From assembly GCA_034698045.1 (NCBI GenBank), contig JAQGAU010000509.1, positions 1-26,921 on the forward strand: a DNA stretch of 26,921 bases, read 5' to 3'. The stretch is from Paramacrobiotus richtersi. Taxonomy: Eukaryota > Tardigrada > Eutardigrada > Parachela > Macrobiotidae. The translations under genes and the position numbers were made by a program. This document shows positions 10,201 to 20,316 of this stretch, in pieces. The notes beneath the pieces were generated by a model. It had not been told where the DNA came from and made no database searches. It worked only from the letters and a program-made list of their open reading frames with translations. How positions within the stretch are numbered: the first letter of the stretch is position 1; the number at the start of each line of letters is the position of its first letter.

Positions 10201-11350
10201 ATGTATTCCTTGGCTGCACTTATTGTGCTATTAGGCTGCGCATCTGTTCACGGCAAGTTTAAGATCACAATACAATTAATTCTTTATGTTGGACGGGATT
10301 GATAGGAAGCCTTGCACCTGCATTATAGTCTATCTGTACTTGTACCTACAGTACATGTTATGGAACATAATATTTGAATGATTTTCGGACCGAATTATAT
10401 AAGTATTATACCGTATAATAAGTCTAAGAACACAGCAGAATGCCACTGTACAAATCTATTATTAACCAAATGGTCTGTATTTGTAGGTCTGGACAAAGGA
10501 GAGGGATGTTTTATTCCCAGACAATGTGACGATCCTGGACTGGTAAGAGTCGCATGTTGCGGTAACGAGGGATATACTTGGAAGTCTGGATAATGTACCC
10601 GTCACAGAAGATATCAAACGTTATTTCATTGTTAATAAAACCAATATATTTCAAGCATTATGAAAATAGCTGGATTCGAATTAATTTTCAAACGCAAGCA
10701 GTCAGATAAACACCGTATCTTCGAATTCTGAGGCGCAGGAATTATTAAACAAACCTTACATTCTGTAGGTAATGGTATGTTTTTTGTTTTCTAGACCTGC
10801 AGTGGCGCCCAGTGTCTTTGCCTAATGGATATCAGCCCTAAGATGACAAAGCAGTTTTGGGTAATTGTCTAACTACAAAATTAAACTGTTCAGTAGTTAA
10901 TTTATTGTAAAAGAACAGCTACATAGCGACTGTAATAAGTGACCGTGTTAATTTTTCCTTAAGTTTTTAGTTAGTAACACGATCTCATTTTGTGTTCCAA
11001 TGAACTGTGAGTACTCAAATTAACGCTTGTGTGGAAGTTAAGTTAGCTCGTTATTTTGTGAAAGTTTCTGATCGATGGTCGGGTTTATATGGGAGCAGAT
11101 GCACTTACATTGGGGCTAAAACTGCAAAGCGCTGCACTGTGCATATGTTTTACAATTAACCTGGTTGTGGACTGCATAAATAGCTCATTTTAAAAGTCTA
11201 ATACAACCCGTGGTCAATTGTAAATTAACCATTCAATTCTTATCATCACAGTCATGCGACAGCGATGCGGACTGTAAAGGAAGCCCATGCTCTCCATCCA
11301 AGCAATGCCCACAACCGGAAGGCAAGAAAGGCTATTGCCCACAACCATAA
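10201..11350 (+). CDS. Small secreted ten-cysteine protein, copy 1 (90 aa)
   Basis: Four exons: 10201-10252, 10487-10542, 10795-10860 and 11252-11350. Exon 1 encodes the signal peptide MYSLAALIVLLGCASVH with likely cleavage just after HG. Exon 2 reads LDKGEGCFIPRQCDDPGL, exon 3 TCSGAQCLCLMDISPKMT then KQFW, and exon 4 starts SCDSDADCKGSPC and ends GKKGYCPQP. The mature chain of about 72 residues has ten Cys, five possible disulfides. Intron 1 starts with GCAAGT, a GC-AG intron; no GT in reach keeps the frame. Intron phases are 1, 0, 0, the same as in the paralogue at 12550. I do not recognise a named fold; WAP and EB modules come to mind but spacing does not fit well. Likely an extracellular peptide (defence, cuticle or secretion), which is a guess from form only. 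Confidence 0.82.
10861..11251 (+). other. Third intron of the copy 1 cysteine-rich gene
   Basis: A 391-nt AT-rich intron (GTAATT...ATCACAG) between exons 3 and 4. It has no open frame of note and no visible repeat. Confidence 0.6.
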
Positions 11351-11639
11351 TGACACTACGGACAAACGGAACATTACAGTGGACAATTTAGTTCGGCAAA
11401 CTATATAGCTGAGAACTTGATGATACTGGACTAGGATACGTCACAGCATCTTTTTAGATTTATGCATAGAATCATATTAATGTGGACGGAATGCCAATCT
11501 CATAAATTGATACATATTGTTCCTGCAAAGTTGATAAATTTAGGCCATTAATATTTATCGTACCTCTACACTCGTGAGCAATGTTGTTTGTGTTTGGCCT
11601 GCTCACTACTGTGCTATATATATGCTGCGTTAAACTCCT

Positions 11640-11668
11640 GAATTTAAAAAAATTTTAATTTTAAATTC
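11640..11668. repeat. AT-rich inverted repeat
   Basis: GAATTTAAAA at 11640-11649 and its exact reverse complement TTTTAAATTC at 11659-11668 flank a 9-nt AT spacer. Such palindromes arise easily in AT-rich DNA, so function is not implied. Confidence 0.6.
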
Positions 11669-12282
11669 TGAGTCTGAATTTTAAAAATACGTGCCTTTTC
11701 AAGATGCACGTACAGCTCGATGTGCACCGGTACAGCGCGACGCTTATTGAGCGCATACCACAGAAGTAACATATTTTTCTCTTATGCTGTTATTTCTTCT
11801 ATAGTAAATTATGCAATTAAGCGCATGATTTTACAAATGGTCGTTTCTATAGGCTTGTTTGTCTGGTTTAGTAAATTACATGCAGTTTCTGTTCCAGTGT
11901 GCCTTGTTTGTTTTTCCACACGCTCCATACGGCTTCTCTGGTGTACAGTATACTGAATGTCGGCACTTCCACGGCAAAGTAAATTACAAGCCACAAGGTA
12001 TCTAGCCGTGAGAAACATCATCATAGTACCGATATCGTTATACTGGCATCCATCCCACTTTAGGCCACAAAAAAACCGGCTTAAATATTACCATAGAAAG
12101 TTTTAGGCATTTCAAGCAGCTCACAGTGAAAAACGAGCCAGCCGCACGCGCATGTACATATGCCATATTTCATTATTATTACCGAAGCACAAATTAGTAC
12201 TGTAAGTAGTGCGAAAACTGCAATTATTACCTCTGCGCGTTATATGTACCATGCGGGTGAAAGCTAGCGGCCAAACAGGAAA

Positions 12283-12303
12283 CACCAAGCATTACTTGGT
12301 GTA
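12283..12303. repeat. Perfect 8-bp hairpin upstream of copy 2
   Basis: ACACCAAG, a CATTA loop and CTTGGTGT form a perfect stem-loop about 250 nt upstream of the ATG of the second cysteine-rich gene. It could be a dimeric protein-binding site in the promoter, or chance. Confidence 0.45.
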
Positions 12304-12549
12304 CACTGAGAACTACTCATTCGAGCTAGTGTTTACTTAATTTTATCGCACTCTGAGTCTCTGATTAATATTACATAAAGACAAGATAAATTGGTTATGA
12401 AATGGTATGTCGTTTTCTTCCAGAGAATTTGATTATTTAAACGATGTACCCAGATTTAGTGGAAATTTGATTATCATGCATGTTTTCGACGATCTGTTTA
12501 CGGAATTACGTACCTGTTGCGCCTGTGCTGTTCTACCGTATTTGCCAAA

Positions 12550-15478
12550 ATGTATGCAGTGCCACTGATTTTCCTTCTTGCCGCTTCGTTTGTGAGAGGT
12601 ATTTATTAACGTTTGTGAGAGGTATTTCTTTATTTATTGATTAACGCTTGTCTGAAGAAGCGAAAGCTATAAGCCATAAATGCATTAAATTATACTAATT
12701 TCAGATTACGCTAAAACAACTAATGTTGAATTGATAGTTGTATCTTATTGGTTTCGCCGGAGATACTCAACTAAATGCTATGATTTAATAGATCTGTTTA
12801 CACACGAATTGATCCACATGAAGCCTGGTAGTTGTTCCATATCAAAAAATCTGTCGTTGATCTGTTATAGGCTTAGATCCTGGCGATGGATGTTTCTCAA
12901 CAAAACAGTGCGAGGACGTTGGACTGGTAAGACCCGGCGCACGAGCATTGCGAGCTAACGTATCATTACACTGTAAATGGAATATCTACAGTGTGAAGGA
13001 TGTAGAATATTTAAACTTATAAGTTGGCTAGCGTTTTTTGCATCGGTCCTAAAAGGCAGTGAGCCTGTAGATGTTTTTCTCTTTCTTTGCAGACATGTAC
13101 TGGAGCGGCATGCTGGTGTTTGATGGATATTAGTCCTGAACTGACAAGCAAATTTTGGGTTAGTGGATGTATATGCGTATAAACGTCTTTGCTGACAAGT
13201 GAACTAACCGAAACATGCCCAGGTCAGATCTAGGATGCCTTTTGGTACGAATATTTGAATTACACTTGGATGGTTTTTTATGTCAAATGTCCTGTTATTT
13301 ATCTACCAATTTGGGACACTTTCGATGTGGATGTACGATGTTTTTATTCATATTCTCCAGTATAAAACTGCGACACCCTAGTCCATAAATCAGGGACTAA
13401 ATATTAGACATACATTCGTTCTCAGGCAAGAATTAGCAGAGACGGTGATTAGGAAACCTTACAAAACGGCAACGTAAACACACACACTAAATCAATCAAC
13501 AACACATTCATCCGGTTCACTAGTTCTGGATGTCGACATCCATGGGCTGGGACTTTCGGAGGTAGTAAACCTTGCGACTAAATGCCTGAATCAGCTCCTC
13601 CTCCTTGATTGGAGGAACGTTCTTGGTAGCCACACCAGGATGATATCGGTTAATGTATCCTGTAATTTATGGAAAATATGGAGAAAAATAAATTGAGCTG
13701 CAAGTCGACTTGCAATACCCAGAATATCGTTAACCATGTCACTTCCAAAAGCATGTTTCAAGCCGAAACGATCCCCCGTGAATCAAGCTGTTAAAGTGAG
13801 TTCTTTACTTAATTTAATGTCGTTTTCGTAGTTAATTTTTTTAATATAATCCTAAGCCGGTCCAAATTGTTGTTGTCGATACACAATGTTATGCGCGTAT
13901 TTTAATCCCACTTTTTTCGCTTTTTTAGCAACACGCCTAAGGAGTATCTCATGCAGTGTGGGCTGTGCGGCGACGTGGTGGACTGGCGGCTGATGGATCG
14001 GCATGTGCGCAAGCACAAGGTAGGTTTTTACAAAATAAATTAAACCGTTTAGTTTACTGGAACAGTCGCAGCAGTAAATGAAGCCAGCGCATTAAAACTA
14101 CTAAAATATTATAAACGTTTAAACGCTAAAAAAACAACCATAACTGCTACCGAAAATCGAAAGTTGTACTAGTCGGCGATTTATCAGCTACAGAAATTTG
14201 CCCAGCATCCTAAACTGTGTTTCTGTTACGGATCGTTTATTATGGTGCAATGGTTTATTATGTGACGTGCTGTAATTGACCATAAAATAATAAAATTTAT
14301 AAACTAAGCAACATCAGCGAGGAAAGAGAGAAGGGGCCAAATTAAAACCAAGTTAAAAGGTGAAATAAATAAATATTAGTAGGTACGATGTTGAACTGAT
14401 AACCGTCACGTAGACATTAGGCAGTGCTTCGAGCGAAAGGAGAAGCTAACCATGATTACTGTTTTTTAGGGACAACGCTACCAGCGTTGCCATTCCTGCA
14501 TGACGCCCGTCAGTGGGCCGTGCGCATCCGATAAGCCGCATGTCGTGGAATGTCCCTTCCGGCTGTTTCCGATAGGTCCGGACGATAACGCTCACCAGTA
14601 CCGTCGTCCGCCGATGCCACTTCGGATGAATGCTCAGCATAAACCGGACTATCCCGGCACTGCGGCTCCTGTACATGTGCGAGTTCATCCTGAGATTATC
14701 CGTGGCAAACCGGTCGTAGTGTTTACCTGGGAATAGCAGGCAATGTCTATGGCTGTCGGATTTCTCTCTGCATTATTTTGTATTGGCAGTGCTTCAACTG
14801 TCTGGCGTTATAATCTCTGCAGATTCAACTGCACTGTTGACTTTGTTTTTTACTATTTTTTTATGGTCTTTTCCTTATGGTCGTCGATTAGCCTATTCCG
14901 TGTGGGTCGACCCACAATAATTAACTGCTTTCATTACAATTTTAACGATGTTTTTACTTGTTGCTGCATATTGTAGACAGACGTCTTGACATGTCGTACC
15001 AATCTTTTTAATTGAGTTCAGTGAATAAAATGTCGTGATGCACGGGCTCATATAAACTGGAAAATGGACAAATCTGGGAAAAAGTATGAATATGAGATAT
15101 ATAGATTCCTGTAAAGATTTCATCCTGGATATTGTGAACCAGGAAAGCCGGATGTAAATAATCAGTACGATGTATTTTCCACAAATCTTTATGACCTGGG
15201 ATGTATAGATTAATAGTATTTAATCTCAATCCATTTCGCTGCTGAGCTTTGCAGTACTTAACTGACAGTGTACAGAGTATTATGTCAGCACTAAATAGTA
15301 AATACTGCTTTTTAATCAGGCTTGTAACGAGCCGGAAGACTGCAATCAGATAGCCGGCCAGGCACTGAATCATGCTCCGGATGATCTGGCAGCTAGACCC
15401 CCTAAATGCACGCCATCTCAAAAATGTCGACAACCGGATGGCTTCCTCGGATACTGTGATATCGCAATGGCTGCATAA
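12550..15478 (+). CDS. Small secreted ten-cysteine protein, copy 2 (109 aa), with genes inside its third intron
   Basis: Exons 12550-12598, 12871-12926, 13093-13158 and 15320-15478, intron phases 1, 0, 0 as in copy 1. The product starts MYAVPLIFLLAASFVRG (signal peptide). It continues LDPGDGCFSTKQCEDVGL and TCTGAACWCLMDISPELT, then SKFW. The fourth exon starts ACNEPEDCNQIAG and ends KCTPSQKCRQPDGFLGYC plus a six-residue tail. All ten Cys of copy 1 are kept. Exon 4 carries about 15 extra residues between its second and third Cys. Intron 3 is 2161 nt against 391 nt in copy 1 and contains the genes at 13520-13737 and 13736-14736. No other exon-4 candidate lies nearer, and frame and homology both support this one. 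Intron 1 starts at the first of two tandem copies of the donor region. Role unknown, as for copy 1. Confidence 0.76.
12588..12646 (+). repeat. Short tandem duplication across the exon 1 donor of copy 2
   Basis: CGTTTGTGAGAGGTATTT occurs twice, 23 nt apart, each copy with the same AGAG/GTATTT donor, and each is followed by a TTATTAA or GATTAA tail. The first donor (12599) gives the working frame; using the second (12622) would add 23 nt with an in-frame stop. Confidence 0.7.
13520..13737 (-). CDS. Small 52-aa protein, unknown function
   Basis: Two exons, 13737-13719 and 13659-13520, flank a 59-nt intron (GTATTG...ATTACAG) with matching phase 1. The product opens MVNDILGYINRYHPGVATKN, continues VPPIKEEELIQAFSRKVYYL and ends RKSQPMDVDIQN. 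It has no signal peptide or membrane segment. Composition looks protein-like and the exon 2 frame is clean to the stop. I cannot name it. The frame is also open upstream of the Met through GLKHAFGSD, so a longer N-terminus is possible, but it would run antisense to the first exon of the zinc-finger gene. It sits on the opposite strand inside intron 3 of copy 2. Confidence 0.55.
13736..14736 (+). CDS. C2H2 zinc-finger protein (up to 134 aa)
   Basis: Exons 13736-13795, 13942-14019 and 14470-14736. The last two are firm: GTAGGT donor, TTTTTTAG acceptor and phase 0. Exon 2 holds one finger, CGLCGDVVDWRLMDRHVRKH (C-x2-C-x11-H-x3-H). Exon 3 has a second possible zinc site, CHSCMTPVSGPC, then a Pro-rich tail ending VVVFTWE. 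Exon 1 (MSLPKACFKPKRSPVNQAVK, GTGAGT donor) joins in frame only if the acceptor is CTAAG at 13941 rather than the stronger-looking TTTTTTAG at 13928. Otherwise translation may begin at the Met in exon 2 (13951). Probably binds nucleic acid or protein in the nucleus. It lies wholly inside intron 3 of copy 2 on the same strand, so its transcript must be kept apart from that gene's splicing. Confidence 0.6.
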
Positions 15479-16068
15479 GGCGGCATTATCAGGATTTCTT
15501 ACGTCACCGATTCTTATGCTGTGTGTATATACAGATAAATACTTATATACCGGGTTTGTTTCTGCAGTTATCGTCTCCAATATTGTCATATCTTGGCAGG
15601 CATTGATGTTAGTTACTGCTGCAGAAACGTTTGATGTAAAATATGAGTTTTGAATCTATCCACAGAATAAATAACTCTCGCGATAATAACTGATACTGGT
15701 ATATGAGATACGAATCTTGTGATGCTTTAACAAAATTGATTACTATCCTAATACGCTGTGTTTGTATACTTCAGTTAATATCTGCTGTTTATATACACAA
15801 AAAATTATCGAACTCTCACATTACGTACTGAAAAAGTCTAACTGGTCACAAAAACATGCACAAGACCAAACTACCCTGCAGGACTGTAAAATGATAATGC
15901 AAGTCGAACTTGAAGCCACCCAATGACTCCTCGTGCATTAGCTAGTTGAAGCAAACCACCGGAAACCTTATCCATTTCACAGTTTTTGAATATTTCGTTT
16001 CGTAGGGAGAGGTTGCTTGTACTATCAACTCCAGACGACCTAGTGATGCTGACACACTAACGGACGCA
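15479..16068. other. Spacer after copy 2, with its likely poly(A) signal
   Basis: AATAAA at 15666-15671 lies about 190 nt after the stop of copy 2 and is a fair polyadenylation signal. The remaining 400 nt up to the roadblock gene show no gene. Confidence 0.4.
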
Positions 16069-17283
16069 CTAGGTGTTATCGTGGCCGGCATTCGCTGCTT
16101 TTGGCTTCGGCGCATGCGGTTTGGTTCTGTGGTGTTTATGCAGCGTTTCGGAATCGTCGGTTTTCACTTGAGGATGAGTCGTAACAATACCCAGATTCTC
16201 AAACAGCGTGTTGGGTTCCGGCCGCGGTTCCTGTACAACGACTAAAAAGTGCCGCGGGAACACTAAAAGAAACACATCTGTATATGAAAGCGGACACTGT
16301 GTCTAACGAACTGCCTTACTTGGCATCACAACCACCTCGTTCACATCGCTGATCAATCGTAAATACCGGACATCATTCTTCGGGTCAAGATCTCTAGTGG
16401 TTTCGACCACGCGCCAGATGAGCTGCTTCACAAACGGAATAATCCGTTTAGCCGTCATTAAATCGGCGCTCGAGTAGATGATATGGGGTGGAGTCTCCCA
16501 TTCCTTATCGACGACCTGCAGTTTGGATTCCCGTCGGATCGGGAAGCCATTTTCATCCTCTTCGTACTCCTCCTGGTTATCATCTTCTTGGAGGGATGTT
16601 GGATACTTTTCCTTCTCAAACGCATCGAAGATTATAAATGCCGTTACGCCCTCCGTGTGCGATATTCTGTCGATAATGTGCGAAAGCTCAGATGACTGGC
16701 GAGCTTGCTCCCAAGCGTAAAATAGGTCCTACAGTAACAGGAAAAAATGAAATATTTGAAACATGTTCGCAGCAGATCTAACTTCACGTCACTTACATAC
16801 AATGGTTCGCTGCTCGTAAGGACCCCAAATCATTTCCGCCAGCTTTTCGTCTGACACGGCCGGCTGTCTCGCATGCGGTTGAATAAGCGGCCGGTACTTC
16901 CCTTCTCGCTCGGGTTTGTTTTTCTTATCCTCAGCGGAGCTTGACGGTTCCTTGCTGTGTTCACCTGCAGATTTCTGCAGCTCAGCCAGCTCCGCTCGTT
17001 CGCGAAGCCGATGCTGGAGGTTCTCCATTGTCAGTGGTAGACCGTCTTTTCCCCATACTAACGGTATTCTGTCGAATTTGGTAACGAGTGTTGTTTGAAA
17101 TGGAGTCGAGCCATCAGTTATGGTCGCCGCGTTCGGATCTTCGGTAGGGACCTTTTCGACGGACTTCTTCTTTTCGGGTGCACCTTCGGGAGGAGGACCT
17201 TCTCCGGATTGTTGGGCTCCTTCTGGTTGATTTTCACCACCGGGTGCTCCGCTGGGGGTCTCGTCATCATGTCCGTGTCCCAT
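16069..17283 (-). CDS. Roadblock/LC7-domain protein with long N-terminal extension (361 aa)
   Basis: Three exons: 17283-16801, 16728-16320 and 16262-16069, with introns of 72 and 57 nt (donors GTATGT, GTAAGG; acceptors GTAG, TTAG) and phases 0 and 1. The C-terminal half is a roadblock domain like dynein light chain DYNLRB. The IIDRISHTEGVTAFIIFD stretch matches the strand before the dynein GIPIKSTMD loop (here GFPIRRESK), and TTRDLDPKNDVRYLRLISD then NEVVVM and HFLVVVQEP follow the family closely. An acidic insert of about 25 residues (KYPTSLQEDDNQEEYEEDEN) splits the first hairpin. Residues 1-130 are Gly/Pro/Glu/Lys-rich and look disordered; residues 63-161 include FDRIPLVWGKDGLPLTMENL and may dock elsewhere. 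A basic tail follows the domain. Ordinary DYNLRB is about 96 aa, so this is a distinct member, perhaps axonemal; that role is inference. The ATG has a good context (AGACAATGG). Confidence 0.8.
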
Positions 17284-17990
17284 TGTCTTTCACTCGCTCT
17301 GTTCCTCTCGTTCAATCGAAATTACTGTATTCGCTCTGTGTGCCGGATATTGTCGACGCTGTTAGGTTTCCGTAGCGTGATAAAGAAAGTATGCTATTCG
17401 AACTGCATGCAGCTCCATGCAACTGTAATTTTGCCAGCACCACCGGTGAACGAGCTATTTTTGGGACACTAGCGGTGGTATTTTGTCTACATGGAAGCGA
17501 AGGTGTTTTAACGATTAAGGTACCATGGAAATCAAATTCGAACACCAGTATCCGTGGGCGCGGTTCGGATGCCATGAAGCATTACTGTGCTACTAATTAA
17601 AATGAATTGCACCTACTCGATTCCTGCCAGATTAGCTGGGAACCTGACAATTTTCCGACTGTGTACAATCTTCCCATGCTGCACGACTGGTTTACTCTAA
17701 TAAACTCTGTCATACCTAAATGTGGTTCTTATGTGCATTTTGAACAAATTACACGTAAACAGTAAATGCATTGTTTGATTTTTGAAACTCGTTTGCACAT
17801 GTTTCTCATTCAACAACTCGCACCTGCACCAACGTACGTCATGAGTTTAATCAACCGCTCGCCGACATAGGTTCATTTAATACTGATACCTATAAGTTAT
17901 TAATGTTTTGAAGCGGTTACACAAACGAAACATACTTTCCAGTTCACACCGAAAGACAAAATACGGAGCATAACCTGTGCGAACATAGTT
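17284..17990. other. Spacer between the roadblock and BTB genes
   Basis: Holds the 5' flank of the roadblock gene and the 3' flank of the BTB gene. One minus-strand frame (17575-17312) begins with a HAD-like looking phrase but does not continue as a HAD protein. I see no supported gene. Confidence 0.5.
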
Positions 17991-20034
17991 TTAAGGTGCC
18001 CGGTTTTGGCGTTTGGTCATTATAGAAGGCAAGCTAATTTCGCTGACACCTTTTGCCACATTGATATCCTTGGAGCCGAAGGTTGTAGTGCTGAGCGCAG
18101 TGCACACCGACTTCGTATCGTTCTCCTGCCCTCCTCCTCGGCGAGCACACAGATTTGCAGCTTGTTTGGACACTCTCTCGGCACGCAGTTCATCCAGCAT
18201 TTTGGCACGGTTCGAGCACGCTTCCGCTCCCTCCGTCAGCACTACACAAACTGCGTGTAAAATATCATCCACTAACTTTACGGTTACAACCTAGTTGCTA
18301 CCTTTTTTTTGTGGCTTTGGACAGGTGTTCTCATAGCACGGTTCAGTGAGTCCGAATATCTCCAGCTCTTCTTCTTTCAGTCGCTTTCCGGCGCAAGATT
18401 TAGCCATAGGGCCGGTGTCGTCCATGCCAGGAGTGCAGGATGTCGGAATAATTTTACCGTAACCACGGGATGCGCAATAGCTAGCGCAGGTGCGGTCCTC
18501 GTTGCCGTCAGAGGGGCACGTTTTATCGAACTTAGCTCCGTAATTCGTTTGCAGCGGGCAAGGCAAGTCCGAATTGCAGATGTCATTCTTCGATTTTGGT
18601 CGGAGATTCTTCAGCTTCTCTTGACGAACTAAAATGGCGAGAATGTACAACAAAAGTAATTCCATGAAAAGTATTTCCAAAACGCACCGTAAACTTTTCT
18701 GGCAATGATATCGTTTCGTGGCGGCCAAGGAGGATAGTTGCACCACTGATCACCCATGGATTCCATTGTTGCGTACCTGTTAAAAATGCATAAGAAATAT
18801 GTTGTGATAAGGACAGTACTAGGCTTACATGTCGGCATCCTCCAGCATCTTCTGGGCATCCTTATGAGTGCGGAACAGTTCTTCCTCTTTCATGGCCGAG
18901 ATCAACTCATCCAGCTCCATGTAAGCAAACCGGACTTGTCCCATTAATTTGAAGAAATACTTCTCGCGGTTACTTCGGTCATGGTTCATCCAGCCCAGTA
19001 CTGCTTCAAACGCTTGGTACTCTGACTACAATCAACACGGTCTCACCAGTTAGGGAACCCGACTGATTGTAAGGTTACAAAGAATTCGTAACTAACGTCT
19101 ATATTGAGTTTATCGGAAGCAATGAGGAGTTCCAGCTGGCTCGCATCGATCTCGTTAAAGAGTGGATCATGGAAAATATGCTTGAAACGTTTCAGTATCT
19201 TGGTCCAAGCCACGTCAAAGAACTTGTGCTCCATTGGAACGTTACGGAGAATAACAAACAGGTGGAAATCAGCAAAGACATAATCCAGAAACTCCATACA
19301 CTGTTTCTGCAGTTTTCGCAGTCCCATGTTCTTAGCGGCCATTGCGATATCCGTCACATTATCCAGTGTCAGCTGCGAGTTCATACAAAGCAATCATATA
19401 TAGCAAGCGCTGCTGACAGAAAAACAGCTGTACCTTCACTGCGCCAGTGTATACGTATCCAATAATCGACCTCAAGGACTTTGGTGTCACCATTCCGCTT
19501 AGGTCAATCACCAGCTTCCCCTCTTTCCACAGTTTCTCCCAACACGGCACCATAACGATTTTGTCGTAAAACTCTGAGTGACACAGGAACATGTGGAGAT
19601 GAACCTCTTCCCGATCTTCGTCCGCAATCAGTACCATATCAGTGTGCTGACGACAATGCCAGAAATGGTATATTTTCTGCAACAAACTAAATATGCGTTA
19701 CGTACACAGCATACAACAACGCCAGAATCGAGTACTCGTACATTTTGGCATGTAATGCTCCGGCTTTATCGAGCCGCGTACCCAGGCGCACAGCTAGTTC
19801 TTCGGCATCGAAATTATACGTGCACAAATCAATCTCTCCGCCCATCTGGCTGACCCACGATTCCCATCCTTTGTTGAATTTCTCCTCTAATTCAATCAAA
19901 CGCTCCCGGTCGCCTTTCTCGCATTCTGAGAGATTGGGGTCGTTGGTCTCTCCGCACGAGTCCGTGACGCTGGATAGATCTGTGGCCCTCGTTCGCACGG
20001 AAACGTTATCACCTTTCGGCTTGTACGAGCACAT
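17991..20034 (-). CDS. BTB-BACK protein with cysteine-rich C-terminal region (564 aa)
   Basis: Seven exons: 20034-19742, 19686-19434, 19372-19097, 19025-18829, 18776-18688, 18628-18302 and 18250-17991. Introns are 55, 61, 71, 52, 59 and 51 nt; all phases agree. The BTB fold starts near residue 98 (LLQKIYHFWHCRQHTDMVLI) and ends near YVYTGAVKLTLDNVTD. The BACK domain follows (DSEYQAFEAVLGWMNHD, FFKLMGQVRFAYMELDELI) to about residue 340. In KLHL proteins this pair bridges Cullin-3 and substrate. No kelch repeats follow. Instead residues 370-480 carry nine Cys (ICNSDLPC, KTCPSDGNEDRTCASYC, SCTPGMDD, PCYENTC) and the last 85 residues four more. A substrate-adaptor role is inferred. The N-terminal 97 residues are polar. 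The last two junctions rest on phase and splice consensus only. Confidence 0.8.
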
Positions 20035-20316
20035 TATATCATCACTTCCGAATAGCGAAATATAAAAATCTTACCAGTAAAAAAATATAAAGAGATAGAG
20101 GTTACTAATAATACCGAAAATTTAGGTCATTTATATTGAGTAATGTTTTTCTAATGTTGGTTCAACTTACATACATACGGATGTTGCTATGAAGATGGGG
20201 ATCAGACAACATTATTTGAAATATGGAAACGGACTTGATCAAATTTGGTCTTTCTCACATCGATCGACGTAAAGCATTGCAGAGCACAATCATAGACAGA
20301 GGACCAGTGCGGGTCT
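20035..20316. promoter_or_regulatory. Divergent promoter region
   Basis: These 282 nt separate the start codons of the BTB-BACK gene (minus) and the membrane protein gene (plus), so both promoters must lie here or overlap the genes. It contains most of a 42-codon frame starting at 20223 that runs past the plus-strand ATG in another frame. Confidence 0.4.

Larger units (their letters stand above)
11351..12549. other. Spacer between the two cysteine-rich paralogues
   Basis: About 1.2 kb without a supported gene. It holds an AT-rich inverted repeat (11640-11668) and a perfect hairpin upstream of copy 2 (12283-12303). A 78-codon plus-strand frame starting at 11720 lacks domain or splice support and is not counted as a gene. 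Confidence 0.5.

Noticed and set aside
17312-17575. Minus-strand frame starting with a HAD-like phrase (ILVFEFDFHGTLI)
   Set aside because: The motif is imperfect (EFDFHG), nothing downstream resembles a HAD fold, and no exon partner was found.
19043-19096. Continuation of the BTB exon to the stop after GFPNW
   Set aside because: The GTTAGT donor at 19096 and TTGTAG acceptor at 19026 join two BACK-domain halves in phase; the read-through sequence is intronic.
19687-19711. A 25-nt intron in the BTB gene
   Set aside because: A GTACGA donor 30 nt upstream with the ATATTTAG acceptor gives a 55-nt intron and restores the usual LLQKIYHF start of the BTB fold.
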